Positions 6,532 to 10,716 of a stretch of DNA of 10,716 nucleotides are shown in pieces. Both the position numbers and the translations under genes were made by a program. The notes beneath the pieces are model-generated. The model had not been told where the DNA came from. It ran no database searches and saw only the letters and a list, made by a program, of their open reading frames with translations. This DNA comes from Nitrospira sp. GTDB taxonomy: Bacteria > Nitrospirota > Thermodesulfovibrionia > Thermodesulfovibrionales > SM23-35. The first letter of the stretch is position 1, and every line of letters starts with the position of its first letter. The stretch covers positions 1-10,716 of the forward strand of contig VGWY01000077.1 of assembly GCA_016873575.1 (NCBI GenBank), in the 5' to 3' direction.

Positions 6532-6903
6532 ATGCCTGGAACTTATTTGCCATCAGAATATTTACCAGTTCTTATCTTCATTATGATCGCAACAGCGTTC
6601 GGTCTTGGCGCTCTTCTCATCGGTATGATCTTCAGACTGAAAAGGCCGTATTATGAAAAGCTCATGCCGTATGAATCAGGTATAACGCCGACAGGAGAAA
6701 CCCGCACCAGATTTGCTATCAGGTTTTATATTATCGCCATGCTTTTCGTTGTATTCGATGTTGAAGCAATATTTATCTATCCATGGGCTGTAGTCTTCGA
6801 TAAAATCGGCATCTATGCATTTATAGAGATGGTTATTTTCATCGTAATCCTTTTTATCGGTTATATTTATGCCTGGAAAAAAGAGGCATTTCAATGGGAT
6901 TGA
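6532..6903 (+). CDS. nuoA: NADH-quinone oxidoreductase subunit A (complex I)
   Basis: A 123-residue membrane protein with three helices (about 10-32, 63-83, 91-113), the normal NuoA size. Family marks are KLMPYESGITPTGETRTRF in the loop after helix 1 and FYIIAMLFVVFDVEAIFIYP over helix 2, where the acidic residues D and E are conserved. It ends WKKEAFQWD, a typical NuoA end, then a TGA stop. NuoA is part of the membrane arm next to the quinone site with NuoB, NuoD and NuoH. No Shine-Dalgarno sequence precedes the ATG, which lies just after the promoter, so the message may be leaderless. It is the first gene of the nuo operon, 22 nt before nuoB. Confidence 0.93.
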   Translation: MPGTYLPSEYLPVLIFIMIATAFGLGALLIGMIFRLKRPYYEKLMPYESGITPTGETRTRFAIRFYIIAMLFVVFDVEAIFIYPWAVVFDKIGIYAFIEMVIFIVILFIGYIYAWKKEAFQWD

Positions 6904-6925
6904 AATAAGCAACAGGGGGTAGGAG

Positions 6926-7447
6926 ATGTTGATAGATACATCAACAGTTGGCCTTATTCAGGTAGAAGAAGATACAAAGATTTTGCCTCCGAATGTTATC
7001 ATTACCACGTTCGATAAGATTATCAATTGGGGCAGATTATCTTCAATATGGCCAACGACATTCGGCCTCGCTTGATGTGCCATCGAGATGATGGCCGTTG
7101 GCGCATCACATTATGATTTCGACAGGTTTGGCATCATATTCAGAGGTTCTCCGAGACAGGCAGACTGCATAATTGTTGCAGGTACCGTCACAAAGAAGAT
7201 GGCTCCTGTTGTAAGAAGGGTCTATGACCAGATTCCTGAGCCACGGTATATAGTTGCAATGGGAAGCTGTGCATGTACAGGTGGCATATTCAGGACATAC
7301 AGTACTGTTCAGGGTTGTGATACCTTCCTGCCTGTTGATGTATACGTCCCCGGTTGTCCTCCAAGGCCTGAGACATTACTCGAAGGCATGATGCTGCTTC
7401 AGGAAAAGATTAGAAAAGAACAGGCGAGGTGGAGCCCATGGCGGTAA
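6926..7447 (+). CDS. nuoB: NADH-quinone oxidoreductase subunit B with in-frame UGA (candidate selenocysteine) at the N2-cluster cysteine
   Basis: From the ATG at 6926 (GGGGGT at 6915-6920, 5 nt upstream) to TAA at 7445-7447 the frame gives 173 residues, normal for NuoB, interrupted only by TGA at 7073-7075 (codon 50). The flanks read WPTTFGLA-U-CAIEMMAVG. In NuoB this is the tandem Cys-Cys, two ligands of [4Fe-4S] cluster N2, so TGA replaces the first Cys and C51 is the second. The other two ligands are present in MGSCACTGG and VPGCPPRPE, and SPRQADCIIVAGTVTKKMAP is standard. NuoB hands electrons from N2 to quinone. The codons on both sides stay in frame, and nuoA and nuoH use TGA as stop. 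Selenocysteine insertion is the reading that preserves function. A point mutation or sequencing error is the alternative. A conventional gene call would start at 7088 and lose the N2 motif. Confidence 0.85.
7073..7108 (+). promoter_or_regulatory. Candidate bacterial SECIS hairpin downstream of the nuoB UGA
   Basis: The mRNA after the UGA can fold as UGAUGGCC (7089-7096), loop GUU (7097-7099), GGC, a bulged G (7103), and CAUCA (7104-7108): 8 pairs with a G as first loop base, 21 nt after the UGA. Position and loop G fit what is known of bacterial SECIS elements. Competing folds exist: UGAUGUGCC (7073-7081) with GGCGCAUCA (7100-7108), 9 pairs starting at the UGA itself, and GCCAUC/GAUGGC with loop GAGAU. 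The region also encodes the conserved IEMMAVGASH, so part of the pairing could be coincidence. Confidence 0.55.
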
Positions 7448-8019
7448 CTGAAGTAAGAATTTCAATACACCCTGCAGGACTGAACCCGAAAGATATTGCA
7501 GAGAAGATTAAGGAAAAATTTCCTGATCAAGTCGTTGATGTAACTGAATTCAGAGACCAGGTCTCTGTTATTGTAAAGAAGGATCGGATAGTTACGATCT
7601 GTAAATATCTCCATGATGATCCACTCTTAAGTTTAGACCACCTGCAGGACCTTACTGCTGCTGATTATCTGAAAAAGAAGGAGGTAAGGTTCGAGGTTGT
7701 TTATAATCTTTATTCCATTAAATATCGTCATAAGATTCGTATCAGGGCACAGGTTCCTGAAAACGATACAAAGATCAGTTCTGTAGTCCCAATATGGGCT
7801 GGTGCAAACTGGCACGAGAGGGAATGTTTTGATATGTTTGGTATCATCTTCACCGGACATCCTGATCTCAGAAGGATTCTTATGCCGGAAGACTGGGAAG
7901 GATACCCTCTACGGAAAGATTATCCCTTAAAAGGTCCTGAACCTGAAAATGATTGGCCTGGTTTTACAGAAGTTCTCAAGAGGTCGAAAGAATTAAGAGA
8001 GTTTGAGTGGGAAGGATAA
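7438..8019 (+). CDS. nuoC: NADH-quinone oxidoreductase subunit C (30 kDa type)
   Basis: A 193-residue soluble complex I subunit in the hydrophilic arm, separate from nuoD and not fused. The 30-kDa signature is complete near residues 126-160: ANWHERECFDMFGIIFTGHP, then DLRRILMPEDWEGYPLRKDYP. The ATG at 7438 is chosen because GAGGTGG (7426-7432) lies 5 nt upstream; a GTG at 7429 in the same frame lies inside that site. It overlaps the end of nuoB by 10 nt, which suggests coupled translation and means nuoB must be read through to its end for normal coupling. NuoC scaffolds NuoB and NuoD and binds no cofactor. Confidence 0.93.
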   Translation: MAVTEVRISIHPAGLNPKDIAEKIKEKFPDQVVDVTEFRDQVSVIVKKDRIVTICKYLHDDPLLSLDHLQDLTAADYLKKKEVRFEVVYNLYSIKYRHKIRIRAQVPENDTKISSVVPIWAGANWHERECFDMFGIIFTGHPDLRRILMPEDWEGYPLRKDYPLKGPEPENDWPGFTEVLKRSKELREFEWEG

Positions 8020-8020
8020 G

Positions 8021-9487
8021 ATGATTCAGAAAGAGGCAGAGAAGATATTCGAGACAAGAGAGCTGAATGTAAATATGGGGCCCCAGCACCCTGCTACGCA
8101 CGGTGTTCTGAGGCTTGTCCTTGATATAGACGGTGAAACAATCGTCAAGGTTACCCCGTATGTCGGATATCTCCACAGAGGTATTGAAAAACTCGGTGAA
8201 AGTCTAAGCTACTTTCAGGCACTCCCATTGACGGACAGGATGGATTATGTCTCAGCAATGTCAAATAATATCGGCTATTGTATTGCGGTAGAAAAACTGT
8301 TGGGGATAGAGGCACCTGAAAGGGCAAAGTTCATCAGAACGATTGTTGGTGAGATGTCGAGGATAGCGAACCATCTCCTCTGGCTTGCAACCCATGCCCT
8401 TGATATCGGTGCAATGACTGTATTCCTCTACTGCTTCCGTGAAAGGGAGTGGATTCTCGACCTATATGAGATGATATGCGGTGCAAGACTCACTGTGACC
8501 TATCCGAGGGTCGGTGGAGTAAGAAATGATGTCCCGCAGGAATTCCTCGAAAGCCTCTGGAAATTCACCGATGAATTCCCTTCAAGGATTCTTGAATATG
8601 AAACCCTGATTGACCAGAACAGGATATGGCTCCTTCGGACAAAAGGCATCGGCGTAATCTCAGCAGAAGAGGCAGTAAACTGGGGAATGACAGGCCCGAC
8701 ATTACGCGGCTCAGGGGTTCCGTATGATATAAGAAAGCATATGCCCTATGATGCATATGATAAGGTCGAATTTGAAGTCCCTATTGGGACAGAAGGCGAT
8801 ACGTACGACAGATACCGCTGCAGGATGCTGGAAATGAGGCAGTCAAATAAGATAATCAGACAGTGCATAGAAAAGCTGCCGCCAGGTCCTGTTATGGCTG
8901 ATGCTCCCAAGTTTACCCTTCAACCTAAGGATAAAATGATGCCCATCACGCATCCCATAAAGGGGGTTGCATATTTTGTAGATGAGAAGGTATGTAAGGG
9001 TTGCGGAATGTGCATGAGGGCATGCCCTGCAAAGGCTATAACCGGTGAAAAGAAAAAACCTCACAAGATAGACCAGGCCCTCTGCTTGCAATGCGCTAAC
9101 TGTTTCGTGACGTGCAAATTCAAGTCAATGAAAATAGTGCCCGGAGGCAAAGGACTGAGTGATGAAAAATTAGCGGAATTGGCTAAAGCTTCAATACCAG
9201 AGGACATTGTTAAGGCTGCAGAGCATCTTGTGGCGCAATTTGAATTTATTAAAAAGGGACCGAAAGCGCCCGAGGGAGAACTCTATGTCGCAACCGAAGT
9301 GCCGAAAGGAGAGCTCGGGTTTTATTTTGTGAGTGATGGCTCAGGGAAGCCTTACAGGATGAGGCTAAGGGCCCCATCGTTTATACATGCTGGCTGTTTA
9401 CCGAGACTCTGCATTGGGCATCTGGTTGCTGACGTTATCGCAGCCATTGGTACGATTGACATTGTGTTAGGAGAGTGTGATAGGTAA
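8021..9487 (+). CDS. nuoD: NADH-quinone oxidoreductase subunit D with internal 2[4Fe-4S] ferredoxin domain
   Basis: The product has 488 residues against about 400 for ordinary NuoD; the excess is one insert of about 90 residues. Standard parts are NMGPQHPATHGVLRLVLDID and GYLHRGIEKL at the N-terminus, LTDRMDYVSAMSNN with the quinone-site tyrosine, DRYRCRMLEMRQSNKII, and after the insert PKGELGFYFVSDGSGKPYRM and the closing ADVIAAIGTIDIVLGECDR. The insert (about 308-398) carries C325, C328, C331, C335-P and C355, C358, C361, C365, two full cluster motifs. The C-terminal part has IHAGCLPRLCIGH where most relatives have no cysteines. The ATG at 8021 has AAGGA 4 nt upstream and lies 1 nt after the nuoC stop; a TTG at 8003 is less likely. 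NuoD forms the quinone pocket next to cluster N2 of NuoB. Confidence 0.93.
   Translation: MIQKEAEKIFETRELNVNMGPQHPATHGVLRLVLDIDGETIVKVTPYVGYLHRGIEKLGESLSYFQALPLTDRMDYVSAMSNNIGYCIAVEKLLGIEAPERAKFIRTIVGEMSRIANHLLWLATHALDIGAMTVFLYCFREREWILDLYEMICGARLTVTYPRVGGVRNDVPQEFLESLWKFTDEFPSRILEYETLIDQNRIWLLRTKGIGVISAEEAVNWGMTGPTLRGSGVPYDIRKHMPYDAYDKVEFEVPIGTEGDTYDRYRCRMLEMRQSNKIIRQCIEKLPPGPVMADAPKFTLQPKDKMMPITHPIKGVAYFVDEKVCKGCGMCMRACPAKAITGEKKKPHKIDQALCLQCANCFVTCKFKSMKIVPGGKGLSDEKLAELAKASIPEDIVKAAEHLVAQFEFIKKGPKAPEGELYVATEVPKGELGFYFVSDGSGKPYRMRLRAPSFIHAGCLPRLCIGHLVADVIAAIGTIDIVLGECDR
8942..9214 (+). other. Inserted 2[4Fe-4S] ferredoxin domain within nuoD
   Basis: The segment encodes VCKGCGMCMRACPAKAITG, EKKKPHKIDQ and ALCLQCANCFVTCKF. 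The order CP-xx-AI-x-GEKKKPH-x-IDQ-x-C-x-x-C is the style of the C-terminal ferredoxin domain of NuoF/HndC/HydB-type flavoprotein subunits, so the insert may come from that family. It is followed by a charged helix (LSDEKLAELAKASIPEDIV) that leads back into NuoD. The second motif ends CK, not CP. The frame is intact on both sides, so it is a domain insertion, not an assembly join within one gene. Confidence 0.85.
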
Positions 9488-9490
9488 ATT

Positions 9491-10516
9491 ATGACTCCAG
9501 AAATTGATGCTTTGATAAAATTCGGGATTAATGTATTAATCATTATTATAAAAATCGCAGTCGTTCTTGGTGTCGGATTGCTTCATGTTGCTTATGCAAC
9601 CTATTTTGAACGTAAGGTTATCGGACATATGCAGGTAAGGCTTGGACCAATGAGAGTAGGACCACATGGACTTTTACAGCCATTTGCTGATGGTTTAAAA
9701 CTTTTCTTCAAGGAAGATATCCTCCCTGATAAGGCAGACAAACCGGTATTTTATCTTGCTCCTGTCATCTTCATGGCAGCGGCGATGGTAAATCTCTCTG
9801 TAATACCTTTCGCATCAAATTTTGTCATTGCAAATCTCAATGTCGGGCTTTTATTCGTCCTTGCCATGGCAGGCATCGGTGTTTATGGGATATTCATATC
9901 AGGCTGGGCATCAAACTCCAAATATGCATTCATTGGCGGACTGAGGTCATCGGCGCAGGTTATCAGTTACGAGATTGCCATGGGCCTGAGCCTCGTCGGT
10001 GTAATGATCATGGCAGGTTCTCTGAACCTTACCGATATTGTAAGGGCACAGCAAGAGTCAATATATGGTATGTATGCAATACCTCAGATAGTTGCCTTCA
10101 TCGTGTTTACCATTGCAGCAGTGGCCGAGACAAACAGGACTCCGTTTGACCTTCCTGAGGCTGAGAGCGAACTTGTTGCAGGATATTTTACAGAGTACAG
10201 CGGATTCAGGTTTGCACTCTTCTTCCTCGGTGAATATATCGCAATGTTCATAATGGCATCAATGGCAACAGTATGTTTCCTCGGTGGTTGGACACTGCCA
10301 TGGTATATAACGGAAGTAATACCATTTATAAATTATGTTCCCGGTATCGTTTGGTTTCTCATGAAAGTCTACGCATTCATATTCTTCTATTACTGGATCA
10401 GGGCAACGGTACCGAGGTACAGGTATGACCAGCTTATGAAAATCGGCTGGAAGATACTTATACCGATAGCACTGGCAAATATATTGGTAACAGGTTTGGT
10501 GAAAATCTTAATATGA
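9491..10516 (+). CDS. nuoH: NADH-quinone oxidoreductase subunit H
   Basis: A 341-residue membrane subunit of normal length, with about eight helices. Family marks are YFERKVIGHMQVRLGPMRVG in the first cytoplasmic loop, QPFADGLKLFFKED, NRTPFDLPEAESELVAGYFT and RATVPRYRYDQLMKIGWK. NuoH forms the floor of the quinone channel and joins the hydrophilic arm to the proton-pumping arm. The ATG at 9491 is 3 nt after the nuoD stop; the upstream AGG is weak, so it probably depends on coupling. The stop is TGA followed by in-frame TAA. nuoE, nuoF and nuoG are absent between nuoD and nuoH, unlike the 14-gene order of E. coli. Confidence 0.95.
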   Translation: MTPEIDALIKFGINVLIIIIKIAVVLGVGLLHVAYATYFERKVIGHMQVRLGPMRVGPHGLLQPFADGLKLFFKEDILPDKADKPVFYLAPVIFMAAAMVNLSVIPFASNFVIANLNVGLLFVLAMAGIGVYGIFISGWASNSKYAFIGGLRSSAQVISYEIAMGLSLVGVMIMAGSLNLTDIVRAQQESIYGMYAIPQIVAFIVFTIAAVAETNRTPFDLPEAESELVAGYFTEYSGFRFALFFLGEYIAMFIMASMATVCFLGGWTLPWYITEVIPFINYVPGIVWFLMKVYAFIFFYYWIRATVPRYRYDQLMKIGWKILIPIALANILVTGLVKILI

Positions 10517-10534
10517 TAACAAAGGAAGTATAAA

Positions 10535-10716
10535 GTGACTGTAAGGGACATAGTAAAAAGGTTTACCTTCATAGAGATACTCAAGGGAATGGCGCTGACC
10601 TTGAGGAGATTGTTCTCACGTGCAGTCACCATACAGTATCCCAGGGAGAGAAGGCATATAGCTCCGGGCTTCAGAGGACAGCATGCACTTGCAAAGAATC
10701 CGGAAGGGAAAGCGAA
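10535..10716 (+). CDS. nuoI: NADH-quinone oxidoreductase subunit I, N-terminal part cut by window edge
   Basis: The first 60 codons are visible, from a GTG at 10535 with AAGGAAG (10522-10528) 6 nt upstream. The product begins MTVRDIVKRFTFIEILKGMA and continues through VTIQYPRERRHIAPGFRGQH into ALAKNPEGKA, the sequence that precedes the two [4Fe-4S] motifs of NuoI. The cluster motifs themselves lie past the edge. NuoI carries clusters N6a and N6b, which pass electrons to N2 in NuoB. It lies 18 nt after nuoH; nuoJ-N would be expected next. Confidence 0.92.
   Translation, partial: MTVRDIVKRFTFIEILKGMALTLRRLFSRAVTIQYPRERRHIAPGFRGQHALAKNPEGKA

Noticed and set aside
7073..7075. Genome-wide reassignment of TGA (for example to Trp or Gly)
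   Set aside because: nuoA ends at TGA exactly at its normal length and nuoH ends TGA-TAA. Trp is TGG and Gly uses GGN throughout. One sense TGA at a Cys position fits Sec better.
7088..7447. A short nuoB starting at the ATG of 7088
   Set aside because: It would lack the N-terminal 54 residues including the N2 Cys pair, has no ribosome binding site, and the upstream frame back to 6926 is clearly NuoB with its own site.

Overview
The window reads as a bacterial chromosome segment from an anaerobe. The gene content (an nfn pair, a nuo cluster with no NADH-input genes next to it, and a very large multiheme cytochrome c with its own cytochrome b) fits Nitrospirota of the Thermodesulfovibrio kind or a similar anaerobic lineage. 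That placement is an inference from gene style, not from a marker gene. TGA acts as an ordinary stop for nuoA and nuoH, so the code is the standard bacterial one.

Layout. Positions 1-807 (minus) hold the N-terminal part of a YchF-type GTPase whose frame runs through a G/C-run palindrome. Positions 808-1337 are non-coding, with a pair of inverted REP-like hairpins and a nested palindromic MITE-like element before the likely promoter of the next genes. Positions 1338-4057 (plus) encode a 17-heme, membrane-anchored cytochrome c followed, with a 1-nt overlap, by a diheme-type cytochrome b. This looks like a quinol-periplasm electron conduit. A strong hairpin at 4081-4113 ends it and also ends the converging nfn operon. 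Positions 4130-6421 (minus) encode NfnA then NfnB, the flavoprotein pair linking NAD(H), NADP(H) and ferredoxin. A 110-nt divergent promoter region follows, and from 6532 to the window end the plus strand carries nuoA-B-C-D-H-I, with nuoI cut by the edge.

Two points stand out. First, nuoB is continuous from 6926 to 7447 except for one in-frame TGA at 7073-7075. It sits exactly where NuoB has the first cysteine of the tandem Cys-Cys pair that binds Fe-S cluster N2. The next codon is the second Cys, and a SECIS-like hairpin starts just downstream. The simplest reading that keeps the protein functional is a selenocysteine NuoB, with Sec as a ligand or neighbour of N2. A sequencing error or point mutation remains possible. 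Second, NuoD (488 aa) carries an insert of about 90 residues with two complete CxxCxxCxxxC motifs, similar to the C-terminal ferredoxin domain of NuoF/HndC/HydB-type subunits, although nuoE, nuoF and nuoG are absent between nuoD and nuoH.

Together the genes describe redox energy conservation around the quinone pool: Nfn balances NADH, NADPH and ferredoxin, a modified complex I probably oxidises ferredoxin or another non-NADH donor, and the cytochrome b/c pair could carry quinol electrons outward. These functional links are inferred from gene content.
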